Source: Macrotrachela quadricornifera (lineage: Eukaryota; Rotifera; Eurotatoria; Philodinida; Philodinidae). Taken from it: a DNA stretch of 64,000 nt. A model generated the notes under the pieces. The model was not told where the DNA came from, ran no database searches, and worked only from the letters and a program-made list of their open reading frames with translations. Position 1 is the first letter of the stretch. Each line of letters begins with the position of its first letter. The stretch spans positions 1 through 64,000 of the forward strand of contig JAJEKB010000269.1 of assembly GCA_022393335.1 (NCBI GenBank), written 5' to 3'. Of the stretch, positions 10,686-24,130 are shown piece by piece. The position numbers were made by a program, and so were the translations under genes.

Positions 10686-13215
10686 AATTTTCTATAAATA
10701 AAAAAAAACAATTAATTCATATGAGAAATTATTCAATGACTTATCACGAAAAAATATACCTAATTTCTTTATTATCCTATTCAAATATATTCCTCAGTTT
10801 CGAGAAAATATAAACAAAAAATAAAATCATAATAATAAACATATCAACAATGAAAAGTATACTTGAAAATTTTCTTCATATATCTTACACAATATAAAAC
10901 AATATTTAAATCGAATTGTTTCATTAATAGACCTATAACAAATGAATAATTCATACCAAAATTCTATTCAAATATTTAATTCATATAATTTGAAGATTTA
11001 GATATGATTATCTAATAAATTCAAAACACATGACAAACGAAAATCTAATAACAGGAAGAAAATATTCAAATATTTTAGCCTAATAAAAACATTATTGAAA
11101 ATACTAATAAGATTCATAACAATAAAATCATTCATGAACTTATACAAAACATCTATTCATATTATTCAACAAACTAATAATAAAATGATTGAATTTGATT
11201 ATATAATTAACTAAGACATAACAAACGAATTATTTCTATTAAGAATATATTCAAATATTTTCTTTATTTAATGTAATAAATAAAAATAATTATATGATGA
11301 ATAATTATAAAATGATTGAATAATTCATCGACCATATTCTATTCAATAATCTCGGTTTCTTTCTCATAGAAATATTTATAAATCATTGTATCAATACGAA
11401 CCAGATGAATATTGAATTGTATAAATGAAGATAATATTCATATATTCAATTTAATTCAAAATAAAATATAATTTTGATTATATAATCAATTGTATAATAT
11501 TTAAAATGAATAATTTTCATTAATATTTATTCAAATATTTTTCTTTAATTAAAATAAAATACAAAATTAACTAAATAAATCGATAAATACATAACAAATG
11601 AATAATCTCAAGAAAGATTTTATTCAAAATATTTTCTTTCAAATTACAATTAGAATTATAATAATAAAATCTAATCGATCAACATGTAACGTATGAATAA
11701 TTTCTAGGAAGATTTCATTCAAATATCATTTTGAATTTGAAAATTTTTTTTTGAAATTAATTACATACTCAATAGATACATAGCAAATGTACAATTTATA
11801 CCAAGTTTTTATTCAAGTATTTTTCCAATGAAAAAAACATTTTTTCAAAATAATTTTACGACTAATAGTTGTATGATAGAAATGAATAATTTACATTACA
11901 ATTAAATAATAATATTTTATTCAATTAAAATAAAAGTTAAATTTGATTTTATACACTTGAAAGATACATTACAAATGAATATGACATAGGATAATTTTAT
12001 TCAAATATCTTTTTCAGTTTGAGATTATTTATGAATTAATTCTATGATTGACAGATATATAATAAATGTAAAATTCATAAAATGATTTTATTCGAATATG
12101 TTTCTTAATGCATAATACATTGTTCAATAAATAATGTGACTAGTAAACATATAACAAATAAACAATTTCGATCACAGTTTTATTCAAATATCTGATTCAT
12201 TTCGTTATAAAATTTAAATTTTTAATAGATAATCAATAATTATTAGTTACATGAAAATTTTATAGGTGTAAAATTCTTTTCGGATACTATATTTAATTCG
12301 ATTAAGATTAATTTTGATTCGTATAATCCAAGGATACAAGACAAATGAATAGTTCATACCAAGATTTTGTTCAAATTTATTATTCATTCTAAATTAAGAT
12401 TGTTATATAATGCTATATTTGATAAGCATATATTAAATAGAATATATATATCAAGATTCTTTTCAAATATATCATTTAATTTTTAAAATGAGATATAGAT
12501 TTAATTATATGATTGATAAATACATAATAAATTAATTATTTTTATTAGAGTTCTATACAAATATTTTGTTTAACATAGAAGGAAATTTTGAAATAATTAT
12601 ATGATCGACGAAAATCTGTTAAATTAATAATTTATAACTTCAAGATATTATTCAATTAATAATTCATTTTAATATAGATATTAAAATTTGATCATATAAT
12701 TTTTTGAGTACATCATGAGTGAATTATTCATACGAAAATTATATTGAAGAATTTTTCTCAATTTAAAGAAGTATTTTAAACATATAATATAAATAAAAAA
12801 TGCCTGATAAATGAACGAATTAGACGAAGATTTTATTCGTATATGTTGCTTATTCTAAGCTAAGTTTCGAATAGGATTATACAATTGAATATTGCACGAT
12901 GTTACCATAATCTATATCAAGAATTTATTTAAATATCTTGTTTGATTTCAAACAAGAAATAAAAAGGATTAGAACCTTTACTGACCCTATAACTAACAAA
13001 CAATTCATACGAAAATTATATTCATATATAATGTTCAATCTTAATATATACATATATGGATTTTACCATACGATCAAACAATACATAAGACAGAAATAAT
13101 TTATAAAAAATGTCTATTCATATATTTTATTCATTTTGATGCACAGACTTTCTAGAAAAAATAAGATTGAAGATCGCAAGTAAAAAGAACAATCGTAATA
13201 ATTTATTCGGTTATA
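10686..13215. repeat. Diverged tandem satellite, about 93-bp unit, about 26 copies
   Basis: The motif ATTCAAATAT (or a near variant) recurs at about 10779, 10966, 11064, 11154, 11250, 11340, 11433, 11529, 11621, 11717, 11811, 11998, 12088, 12181, 12369, 12464, 12555, 12833, 12925, 13018, 13115 and 13208. Spacing is 90-98 bases or twice that. A second motif, ATAACAAATGAATAATTCAT, precedes it by about 30 bases in many units (for example 10937, 11217, 11590, 12152). The units are strongly diverged, so the array looks old. There is no coding potential. It ends just before the small peptide gene at 13250. Confidence 0.85.
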
Positions 13216-13249
13216 TTCCTCAACATAAAATTTATGATCAGAATTTCAT

Positions 13250-13429
13250 TTATTTAAATTCATGGATCTTAAATGAATAAACTATGTGTCCATCAATGGT
13301 TCGTCGGAGAAATTGCTTCACACGAAAACTGTCTTCTTCCAAATCTAGATTTGCAGCATGAGTGTAGCAGCATAAGACAAGAAATGCTGCGATAACCAAC
13401 AAATAAGCTACTGTTTTCTTATTATACAT
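13250..13429 (-). CDS. Small secreted peptide, 59 residues
   Basis: A single minus-strand open frame of 60 codons including stop. It starts MYNKKTVAYLLVIAAFLVLC, a good signal peptide (basic n-region, long hydrophobic core), with likely cleavage after THA near residue 25. The mature part is about 34 residues, begins NLDLEEDSF, contains one dibasic RR (FLRR) and ends KIHEFK; it has no cysteines after the signal region. A TATA-like box lies about 60 bases upstream, and a full CRE palindrome about 230 bases upstream. I do not recognise the family. It could be a peptide hormone precursor or another small secreted protein. Against it: short length and no visible homologue. Confidence 0.6.
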   Translation of the reverse strand: MYNKKTVAYLLVIAAFLVLCCYTHAANLDLEEDSFRVKQFLRRTIDGHIVYSFKIHEFK

Positions 13430-13485
13430 TCTAAAGCTGTCAATTGAATGAATACTTCAGATTTTATAATAATGTCTTATTCTTT

Positions 13486-13493
13486 TTTATATA
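13486..13493 (-). promoter_or_regulatory. TATA-like box of the small secreted peptide gene
   Basis: TATATAAA on the minus strand, about 57 bases before the ATG at 13429, is a plausible core promoter position for a short 5' leader. AT-rich background lowers the weight of this match. Confidence 0.4.
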
Positions 13494-13661
13494 TTGAGTA
13501 CGTCTATCTAAAGTGGGAGAAAACGTTGGCTATTGTGTAGGAGGACGAACGAAATATGTTGCTGTTAAATTTACCTGAAGGTTAAGATAACGTTCCTCTC
13601 ATTCTCTACAGTCAATAGAAATGAAATCAAGGACAACCTTGTGCATAATATCACTGCACAC

Positions 13662-13669
13662 TGACGTCA
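13662..13669. promoter_or_regulatory. CRE palindrome TGACGTCA
   Basis: A perfect CREB/ATF palindrome, 233 bases upstream of the secreted peptide start. The same 8-mer occurs at 33653..33660 upstream of the neuropeptide gene. Binding is inferred from the consensus only. Confidence 0.4.
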
Positions 13670-13879
13670 TTATCATGATAGTAAAATGGTTTGTACGCGG
13701 GAGTATTAATGTATTCCTTTAAAACCTTCATTTATCGATATACTTAACCACTTTTTTCTTTATTAATCTTTTCTGTGAAATAGTGCATAGAACGTAATAC
13801 ATATACCAAGAATTAGTATATATTTTTTAATGAAAGACAAATAAATAATATATATATTGTGACGTATTGTTAGGTGTAT

Positions 13880-16291
13880 TATCATTTACCCTAAATTGTG
13901 ATCCCTGAATTCATCCCTGAAAAAAATCCCTATTTAGGGATGAAATAGTAGTTATCATCATTTTGGTTACCAAGTAGGGATGGCGAATTTAGGGATTTCT
14001 TTTCGAAAAATATGTTCTAACTAAGTAAATTCAATACCATTTTACTTCAATAAATTATCATTTACCCTAAATCAGGATTTCAAAAATCTATCCCTGAGTC
14101 GTATTAACTTATGATCGATTATCATTTATTAGAAGATGTGGTTACCAAGTCTAACTGTAAGTCATATTTATGCTTTCGAATGATTAAACGTGTATAACCA
14201 ATACTGGTGACCAGATAAATGTTTATTTTTACTTCTTTTGAATATTCGATGATAATTTATCATTCGCTCTAAACTGTGGTCATAGATCCGTTTCTACATC
14301 GGCTCTTAATTAAAGCGCAATTAAACGATTATGACCAATTCTGGTGACCAGAACCATGAGGAGTCGATTTCTCTTATCATATCGCTAAAGAATAAATTTC
14401 GGTGACCAGAATCTTGAAGAATAAATTTTTCTCATCACATTTTTAAAAGATCAATTCCGGTCACCAGCATTGGTCATAGTTGTTTAATTGTGCCAAAATA
14501 GGAATCTATGTAGGGATGAAATTGGAGAGCACAGTTTGGGGCAAATGATAAACATTTGTGTTTGTACGTTTGAGAAGCATGTATTTAATGTGTCAACAAT
14601 GATATCACATATTTAAAAAACTATGCCACTCCAATCAATCATCCCAATAGAAGTTGTTACGCTACAAGGCATATCCTGGTTACCAGACGCGTTTATCTGA
14701 TTGGGAGATTGTAAGTAACATATTTTTCTTACCGAAAAATGGTTTCGATTTTGTGAAACACGATCTAGAAGAGAGTGTTGAAGTGTTTAAGAGTAGAAAT
14801 TTGGACCCATCCCCTCTCCCCTCCCCTCCCCACAGATCGTGAGCGACACATTCGATGGCCTTTGTCACAGACCGTGACCGACATATTCGATGACCTTTAT
14901 CATAGATCTTGACCAATGGACAAAATTAGTGTCATCATTACAGACAGTGGCCGACACTGCAGTAACTGTTACTATTCTAGTATAGACTGTAATCTATGAA
15001 GGACTAAAGACTATCGTAGACACTTATTTGGACAAACTCTGGATATCTGGTGTACAATGTGCGCCGTTTCATCGTGTTTCACATTTTTAATCCTGCAGGG
15101 ATCGCGCTAATAGCTTTTTATTTACAACACATTCGCCGTTTGTTTCTTGAAACTCGTAAAAAAGCGTACAGCGATCGAAGACAAGGAAAATTAATAGTGA
15201 GGCGAGAGCTAATTTCTATACGTAAAAAAACTAACTAATCATTTTTATATAATGACAAGTATCAAACTCATAAATTATAAATAACATATTAGATTAGATA
15301 AACGCAGATAAACAACAAAGACGTATATGAGAAAACCGACCGTGAAAGAAATAAAATAGACTATTTGGTAGATTATCATTTGTCCTAAACAATGGTCGCC
15401 AGATTCTTTTCCTACACTAGTCCCCAGTATGAAGACAACTAAAAAATTATGACCAGTTCTGGTGACCAAATACGGACTTTTATTTGACGACTTTTCCACT
15501 TCGGAATTTTTTTCAAATGTACTCTAAACTAAATAAACCTCAACCTAACATCATCCTGTATCATATTGAATTATTTTACTGTTAAAGCCAAATAATATAT
15601 AGGCAGTAGTAGCAAATCGTAGCTATACTCTGGCCACTAAGATCTTGAAGAGTCAGAGTTTCTCATATCACATTGTTGAAGAGTGAATTCCGGTCACTAG
15701 AATCTCGAGGAATCAATTATTCATCTTACATGCTGATGATCAGAATTCACTCTTTAATAATGTGATAAGAGTAATTGACTCTTTAATAATATGATAAGAG
15801 AAATTAATTATTCAAGGTTCTGATCACTAGAATTGGTCATAATCGTTTAATTGTGTCTTAATTAAGAGCCGATGTAGAAACGAATCTATGACCACAGTTT
15901 AGAGCGAATGATAAATTATCATCGAATATTCAAAAGAAGTAAAAATAAACATTTATCTGGTCACCAGTATTGGTTATACACGTTTAATCATTCGAAAGCA
16001 TAAATATGACTTACAGTTAGACTTGGTCACCACATCTTCTTATAAATGATAATCGATCATAAGTTAATACGAGTCAGGGATGGATTTTTGAAATCCTGAT
16101 TTAGGGTAAATTATAATTTATTGAAGCAAAATGGCATTAAATTTACTTAGTTAGAACATATTTTTCTGAAAGAAATCCCTAAATTTGTTATCCCTACTTG
16201 GTGACCAAAATGATGATAACTACTATTTCATCACTAAACAGGGATTTTTTTCAGGGATGAATTCAGGAATCACAATTTAGGATAAATGATA
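13880..16291. mobile_element. Composite foldback (inverted-repeat) DNA element
   Basis: The outer ends are inverted copies: the left end reads TATCATTTACCCTAAATTG, and the right end carries its reverse complement with few changes. Homology continues through about 470 bases per arm (about 13880..14350 against 15815..16291). Terminus-like motifs recur inside at about 14046, 14262, 14546 (inverted), 15372, 15917 (inverted) and 16110 (inverted), so several related copies appear nested. A near-palindromic CTGGTGACCAG recurs along both arms. No transposase was found; the internal frames at 14654..14842 and 15050..15238 are unrecognised. It is probably a non-autonomous DNA transposon. No target-site duplication is clear. 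Confidence 0.8.
14833..14968. repeat. Short tandem repeat, about 35-bp unit, 3-4 copies
   Basis: Units start at 14833, 14868, 14903 and 14941, with pattern CAGAYCGTGASCGACA..TTCGATG.CCTTT.TCA. The first two copies match closely; the third and fourth are degraded. They follow a C-rich tract (about 14808..14833) that is unusual in this AT-rich window. All lie in the loop of the foldback element. Confidence 0.65.
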
Positions 16292-19200
16292 GACATTCCT
16301 TACTAAGAATTAATATAAAGATGATATCTTTTATTTGATTAAAACTTTTTAATGTTATATTAATTTTGGTGTTCATACCACTTTGCAATGATATACACAC
16401 TCTTAAATCATCATTGCTTGCTGTGTAATATCTATAGATCTACTTTGTAAGATTTCAGGTTATTTTTCGTGAATTCTTAAAGGAAAACAATTCAGTCTTT
16501 GTCTCAAAAAAGTTTTGGCGTCATTCAAATATTCGTTTAATGGTAATCCAATTCTTTTAAGTCAAGATTTCTTTATGTTCTCCACTTTGGAAAAATGCAA
16601 CTTTTTCAGAGTTGGCATGATGGTATTTATTTCTCTTTTTAGTTTCCTGTTAACAGCTCTGTGTACATTATATTTCATTAGATCTACCTTGACTTCCTTC
16701 TAATGTTTCTAAATAGTAAGTATATCGGTACTTAACATATCGGACAAGTAATTAGTAATATTTTTAAACTTAAAGTAACTAGTTTCTTTATTTATTGATA
16801 GTTTTATACTTCTGTATATCTTATGCGGAGGAATTGTATAGTCAAATAAAATATTTTTAAACGGAATTTAATACGTATATGGTCATGCAAGATTGTTTGC
16901 AGTCCACCGTCTTTCTATTTTGATTAAATTGCAGGGAAATTCAAATGTGCAGATTACTGATTTTCAGAATCTAGCTCTTAACTGATGATTAAGTAATTAG
17001 AAAGAAAATTTTTAAGTATATGAGTTCTACCTAATATACTCATTATTTATTTTTAATACAAATTCTGTGCACAGCTAAGCATATTTTATATACGATCATA
17101 TCTTGCAGAAATGTTATTTAAGCAAATCAGTAAAAATATAATGTTAATTTTTAATATTGATACATGTTTATTATTTTCTTTAGTTATGTAGTAACTTATC
17201 TGGTATTACTATGGAAAACTAAAAAAGTTCATTTTATTTACAACATAAAAGCATAGATTTTGATATTTATTTTAATAAAAAATATTTTTTCCAAGAATAT
17301 AATTGACATATTTCCAAAGAAATTCACTCACCAAATTAGATACTAATAAATTTAATGATCGTAATCTTGTTCGTTATCTGATTGATATATAATTGTTTCA
17401 AATATTCGAAGTCATATGTTTATATGAATAAATATAATAGTTTCTCCTCTCTTACTTTCAAATGATCAAACTATAAGATCTTAAAATTTATTGAATCATT
17501 CAATAAAAACATGTTATTTATTATTTGATTACAACAAGATTCTCGAATCGAAGATGTAAAAGCACAATTTTGTAGTCACGATTCTCTCTTGTCATATTCT
17601 ATATGATGTTATATATTCAACATCTACTCGTTTGACGACTATTAACGACTAGATCGAGGGCTCTCGATGTGGTTTTCACAATAGAAATATGTATGACAAT
17701 CTTATGAGAAAGATCCTCATATTTTTTTTCTGAAAAAATTAATCTTTATTTCAAAAAGTCTTGCATATAAAGTAAAGAAATAAGATAATAATTCTAGGTA
17801 TAAATCCAATTATTGTCAAATAGAGAGCTCACCACTGCCGATATCAAGATAAAAATTCAAAATCTTATCACTGAATACAGAACAACGACGAAAAATCTGT
17901 CGTTATACAAATGTTAAGATTCGATAGATAAACATTTTGGTGAGTTTAATAATGATTGTCTTCTACAGTAGAGATTAGATTTGACTAGAATCTGAGAAAA
18001 AAATGAATAATTTCAAACTATCGATTTACAAAATACTGTATTTTTTCTCAATGAACGTCCATACAATGATTTCTACCATGAAGATGACTACATCTTTGAA
18101 ATCTGATTCAAATGTAAAGTAACCAAATTTATAAATCGTCTGTAAAAATGTTGCATTTTTTTTCTATCTTCTACTGGTAGAATTTGTTTAAAAGTGCCTA
18201 GAACTTGCTAAAATTAAAATGGAAAATGAAATCTTATTTCGCTTGTAACCGAAAACACTCAAATATTTTGAAACAAAACAAATACAATTAATAAAAAAAA
18301 AAGGTTTTCTATACTTTCAAAAAAATACTGTCATCAATATAAACTCACCTTGATAAACTTTTTAGTTATTTATTCATATGTTATTCAATAATTATCGATT
18401 TATTTTTGTTTAAAAGTTTCGTCATTTATTTTTTTTATCTTAAAAAGTTCATCCACAGAAAGTATTCATATTTTCATTTTTCCATATTTTTCGTATTCAT
18501 CAATACGATAAAACTTGACATCAGCTATTCTTTTGTGACTATTAATTTTACTTTCATTTTTTTTTCTATATAAATGAGAATACATTGTCAAGTACTCTTT
18601 AGATGTACTCCTAGAAAAAAAAATTTTTCACATCATTAAATTGAAAATATACATCTTGAATACAAAGAAGGCAAACATAATTCTTGATACAGTTATATCG
18701 ATATATAAATATGTTACTTATAATTTCTACATATTAAGTTATACAAGTGAACTATATAACATAGTTCATTTATTTGCTGTTGGCACAACAACAATTTCAC
18801 AAATTTTACATGAATCTTGTAATGATTTTTAGTCAACTTATTTTTTCATTGTTTCATCAAACTTCTAAATACAAATGAAGAAATACAAGCAACTATAAAT
18901 GATTCTCTCAAAAAAAAATATAAATATTCTATGTGTATCAAGCCATTCGATAAAACTTATCTAATAACAACAGATTATCATAGTTATATAAAACATCATT
19001 AAATTTTGTATTAGTAAATTTGAAAATGATCTACTAATGTATTTGTATGCGGTCGATTAAGTTTTGTAGAAATAATTGAATAATTAATTTATGTTAAACA
19101 ACAACACTCATATAGAACCACACTTAAGTATAAATTCAGAATTTGCTTCGAATTCAACTTTATCAAAACCATACACCGAATAATTAAACATATGCTTCAT

Positions 19201-20061
19201 ACTTATTCAATGTTTAATTATCGATGAAATCGACGCAGAAACATAGTAGAAAGAGCATTTAATTCATAAGAGAACTGTTTTCATTCTTTATACAAAAATA
19301 AAGAATATGTTTTTAATCATACAACTACAATAATTCTTTACAATATATGCATTACTGATGATGATAATAATACAGATATAGATGTCTGCTTTTCGAAACT
19401 ACAAGTATAGCTCTCGCAGATTTCACACACTTTTATCTAATAAAATCCAATTATTTGTCACTTGTTTAACTCTCTCATTATTGTATTTGAAGTCATCGTA
19501 AATGAAGATCGATGAATTTTTTTTCTATTGAACAGATGTGATGTTGTTTTATTATATAAAAAAAATGCATTGTACTATTTTAATTGCTTGGAAATTTTTC
19601 TCACAATACAACTCGTAGTTATGTAAAGCTTCTTAATAATACTTTTTTAAAGCAGCAGAAATAGAATAGCGACCGTTTTGATTCAAAATAACACCTAATG
19701 TTACGTACTTTACGGTTACTATAGAGGTGACTGCTATATTTTGATTGGTGATTTAACTATTTCATTTGCATATTTGTTGATTTAAAACAAAGATAATACG
19801 ATTTAATTTCTTCAATGTGCACAAGAGCAAATTGTTTTCGTAGTCAATTCATAAAATCATGCATAAATAGACAATGGTATTTTTTACATATAGTAGAGTG
19901 GCGCTATAGTCAATGTGTATATACATATTTCTATTGGTTGATCTAATAATCATCTAAAATAATCTATAATTATTTTCTTACTTACTTTTTTTCTTTCTTT
20001 CTTTCTTTTTGGTTTGTTTTTTTTTAAATAAGTTTGACTTTGGTCTCTAAACGTTCGAAAA
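16292..20061. other. Long region without recognised genes
   Basis: About 3.8 kb of AT-rich sequence. Short plus-strand frames (16515..16703, 18641..18832) show no recognisable domain. A CT-rich run (about 19995..20010) lies just upstream of the REEP5-like gene and may be part of its promoter. No RNA gene or transposon was identified. Confidence 0.45.
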
Positions 20062-20773
<712 letters not shown>

Positions 20774-21179
20774 AATCAAATAATCGTTGACATTTTGATG
20801 GACAACTTTAAAATGTTTTTTGCTTTTGTGTGTGTGATTTTTTACTTCAAACAAGATTTTTATAGATAGAATAATCCGACGAAAGAAAATATATTTCTTT
20901 TGTATTTCTGCTTTGTGTCACTTTTAAGTAAGATATCTGTCTGATCATATCAATCTTAACATACTCTTTTATTGTGAACTTATTCAAAAATCACTATAAT
21001 TTTTTCAATAAAGCTTATATTCTAACAGAGTGATTCAAAGACGTAAATATATAAAAAAAATAATTGAAAATATTCTATTGATAAAGAACAAAGAAATAAA
21101 CAATGCTTATCATACATTCGAGGGAACTTTACCAGCTGATATTCTCTGTTTTAGTTTATATTTTGCTCATCACTAGAAA
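20774..21179. other. REEP5 3' flank
   Basis: Contains a consensus AATAAA polyadenylation signal at 21007..21012, about 235 bases after the stop codon. Nothing else is recognised. Confidence 0.45.
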
Positions 21180-21767
21180 TTATAATGTAGAGAAAAAGAC
21201 ACCAAAGAATTCGTACCATTGATTCTTTTCCCTCGAGTTATAAACATTTTACTGAATTTTCAGCCTGTCTACAGAATATGGTAATAAAAATTGAAGCACA
21301 GAATTTGTTTCTGACAGTTTGTCCGACAACAGATCATACAGTTCTTATTATTATCCTAAAAATTTCAGCTGAAATGGGTGTAATCTACTTAAAATTTCAT
21401 ACAATGGAAAAGTAGACTGTTGTTAGAACTTTTGCCAGAAACGAATACTTTTTTAGTATTTTTCTGTTTTTTTTTCCTCACTTTCACTCTCAAGATAAGC
21501 GAGAGAGTGTGTTAAAATAGAAAAATACCGGTTTCTTTTGCCAACTCGATCTCCTATAGTAGAAGCGTCTATTTGAGCTGAAAATTTCAAGATGTGATAA
21601 GAATTATGTAATCTGTTATTAGGCAATATTTTAAGCAAAAATTTCTTATTTCAATTGTTCTCATCATATTCTGTGAACAGGTTGAAAATTCAGTAAAATG
21701 TCTATAACTCGAGAAAAAGGTTCTAATGCCACAAATCTTTTGGGAATTTTTCTCTACACTATAAACC
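21180..21767. mobile_element. Hairpin (foldback) repeat of about 0.6 kb
   Basis: The left arm from 21180 and the right arm to 21767 are inverted copies. For example, CATATTCTG near 21666 reads outward like the complement of CAGAATATG near 21272, followed in both by TTGAAAATTCAGTAAAATG-type and ATAACTCGAG-type sequence. Homology continues inward to a second matched pair (AATTTCAGCTGAAATG near 21365 against GAGCTGAAAATTTCA near 21577). No coding capacity. The GAGTTATA..CATTTTACTGAATTTTCAGCC part resembles the element at the window end, so both probably belong to one MITE-like family. Confidence 0.75.
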
Positions 21768-22646
21768 CTTATAATGAGGAAAATATGAGTTCAAATAGAA
21801 GGATATCAATTGATAACGTTTCCTCCTTAATCAACTTTCTCAATTTAACACGATAATGATTTGGCCACAGTATTATTAAGTTTTCTCAGCAATTAAATCA
21901 TCTAGTAACATCTCTTTTAAACTAAAAATAGGTGGTGTAACACGATGATAAACAATAGATAAAAATCGAGGGTGATCTGTTTATTCTTTATTTTGCTGTG
22001 AATATGTGTTACATTAAAACACACGTTCTGTAGACTTTTTGGAAAAAAGAACTCTTTAAAACATCTTGTTATTTTGAAAAGGGAACAATTTAATCAACGT
22101 CATGCGATAATGATTTTGAATTCTCGGGTATCAAGTTGACATGTTACATATTTTGGCTGAAGTTTGTTATGTAGTTAAAATCTAGAGCTTCATTAATCAA
22201 ATTCGTTCTCTATTCATTATATAATGAATATTTATTTAAAAATATTCAAAATCATATTCTATACAATGATATGTATAAAAAAAAACATGAAAAATGATTT
22301 TCTAATAAGAGTAAAGTTGTAAATAAATCGAATGTTGATGACTACTCATTGTAATTGCACTCAGATATAATTATCGTAGCTTTCTGATCGAGGTAAAAGA
22401 ACAAACCAATCAGCAAGCCAAAGGTGGCGGTGAGGACGAAAAAGGTGTCATTTATTAGTTGCAATTTGAAATGAGCCATAATTAGTAATAAAGCGGAACG
22501 CAATACACGTCATTAATAGCGTACATAAAAAAACAGACGAATAAATTAAAAAAAATTATCCTTACTTGTTTTTCTTCCTGAATTTGTGAATTGGCCGTAA
22601 CGTGTTGGAAAAGTCCGTATTATGTAAATACGTATAAACTTGCAAT
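21768..22646. other. Upstream region of the EF-hand gene
   Basis: AT-rich sequence with no recognisable frame or RNA. It should include distal promoter elements of the EF-hand gene. Confidence 0.4.
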
Positions 22647-22654
22647 TATAAAAG
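22647..22654 (+). promoter_or_regulatory. TATA box of the EF-hand gene
   Basis: TATAAAAG lies 86 bases before the ATG at 22733. That distance fits a start site about 30 bases downstream and a short leader, and the motif is a better match than background AT runs. Confidence 0.5.
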
Positions 22655-22732
22655 CATGAGATTGCTCAGCTTTCAAACACATTCATTTCAGATATTTCCT
22701 ATTGATTAATTGTTCTTCGATTATATATACAA

Positions 22733-23248
22733 ATGGCATACGGTTACTACCAACAAGCATTCAATGAAGCAGATAGAAATCGTGATGGAGTTTTAGATTA
22801 TAATGAATTTCGAAATTTTATTGATTTTGAATCTGCAGATCGTAATCATGATGGTCGCATTAACTTAAAAGAATTTACTCAAGTTGCTGGTAAGTCAAAT
22901 TTTCTATTGTTTTTTTTTTATTACTTCAAATAGTACAATAATATGTATGAATTTTGTAGCACCAAGATTAGGTATACATCCTAAACAAGCAGCTCAAGCA
23001 TTTTACGCAGCTGATGTAAATCACGATGGCTATTTAAATCGTCAAGAGCTGGCTGATTTTTCCGATTTTCAACGCGCCGATTTAAATGGTGACGGTCGTA
23101 TTGATCCATATGAATTGCAACTTTATATGGGTAATAAACAAACAAGCAAAAATTTGCGTAAGTATCTTAATGCTAGTTTTTTATCTTAAATAACACTTGA
23201 TCTTTTGTTATAGAACCACAACATCATCGTCGTTATTATAATTATTAA
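22733..23248 (+). CDS. Four-EF-hand calcium-binding protein
   Basis: Three exons, 22733..22889, 22960..23157 and 23214..23248, encode 129 residues. Four canonical EF loops are visible: DRNRDGVLDYNE (14-25), DRNHDGRINLKE (36-47), DVNHDGYLNRQE (71-82) and DLNGDGRIDPYE (93-104). All have Asp at position 1, Gly at 6 and Glu at 12, so all four should bind calcium. The tail is short and His/Tyr-rich (PQHHRRYYNY). There is no signal peptide, so it is probably cytosolic. The protein is shorter than calmodulin, and its two loop pairs are each only about 22 residues apart start to start, so it is not calmodulin itself. It could be a calcium buffer or sensor; no specific name is justified. Confidence 0.88.
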
Positions 23249-24130
23249 AAAAATCATGTTAATCGTATATCATCATATGCTCATTATTAATAAAAATTTT
23301 TTTTTTTAATTTAAATGGATTTAATAGTAATTCATATTATTATACAATAAAAATCAAGATACTTTTTTTTTCAATTGAAATTAATAAAAATTAAAAATTA
23401 TATTTCTTTAAAAATGTCTACAGATTTGACTTCCTGAGATTTTCTTAACTTTATCTTGTCAATCATAAAGTAAAAAAGTCGGATAGATGTGTATATTACG
23501 TATTGTAATTAGATTGATCGAACAACGTTTATAATTTACCGAATCATAAAAAAATGTATATACAAAGAAATATATTCTCTCTTTCATATTATTTTGTTTA
23601 TGACTGTAATTATGCTAATTAAACAAGCATATCAAATGATTTCAGTATAAATATGACCATATCTTTTCTTGTTTTTACTGGAATGTAATAAATGTAATGA
23701 AAAATTGTTTATAATAACTCTAATATTTCTAATATCAATTGTGAAACTTGAAGAATTGAAAACTTTTAATCATTTCAATGTAAAACCAATAGATAGTGAC
23801 ATCTATATTGATAATTGAAAAAACTCAAATTTTATTCTAAAAATTTTAAATTTCTTAAATATTTTCTATTGAATTTTATTGAAGAAATCTATAAATAATA
23901 ATCTTAATTATCGTTTGTCAAACCTCCACCATATGTTTCGACAAAGAAACATAGTCATGGTGTTTTGAAACAATAAAATGTAAGCAGGTATCGTGTACGA
24001 AAGACAGACACAGACATATTGTATATTGATAGATAAAGCGCCACCTGCTACATAATCTTCTATGACATTTCATTATTTTCATTTTTAATTTTAGATTGTT
24101 GTATTTGTCTTTATATAATAATTATTAAAA
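23249..24130. other. Intergenic between the EF-hand gene and LUC7L
   Basis: An AATAAA at about 23346..23351 probably ends the EF-hand transcript. The remainder should include the LUC7L promoter. No other gene or repeat was recognised. Confidence 0.45.

Noticed and set aside
14654..15238. Frames in the foldback loop as a transposase
   Set aside because: Both are about 62 codons, lack any DDE or DNA-binding motif, and the first overlaps a minisatellite.
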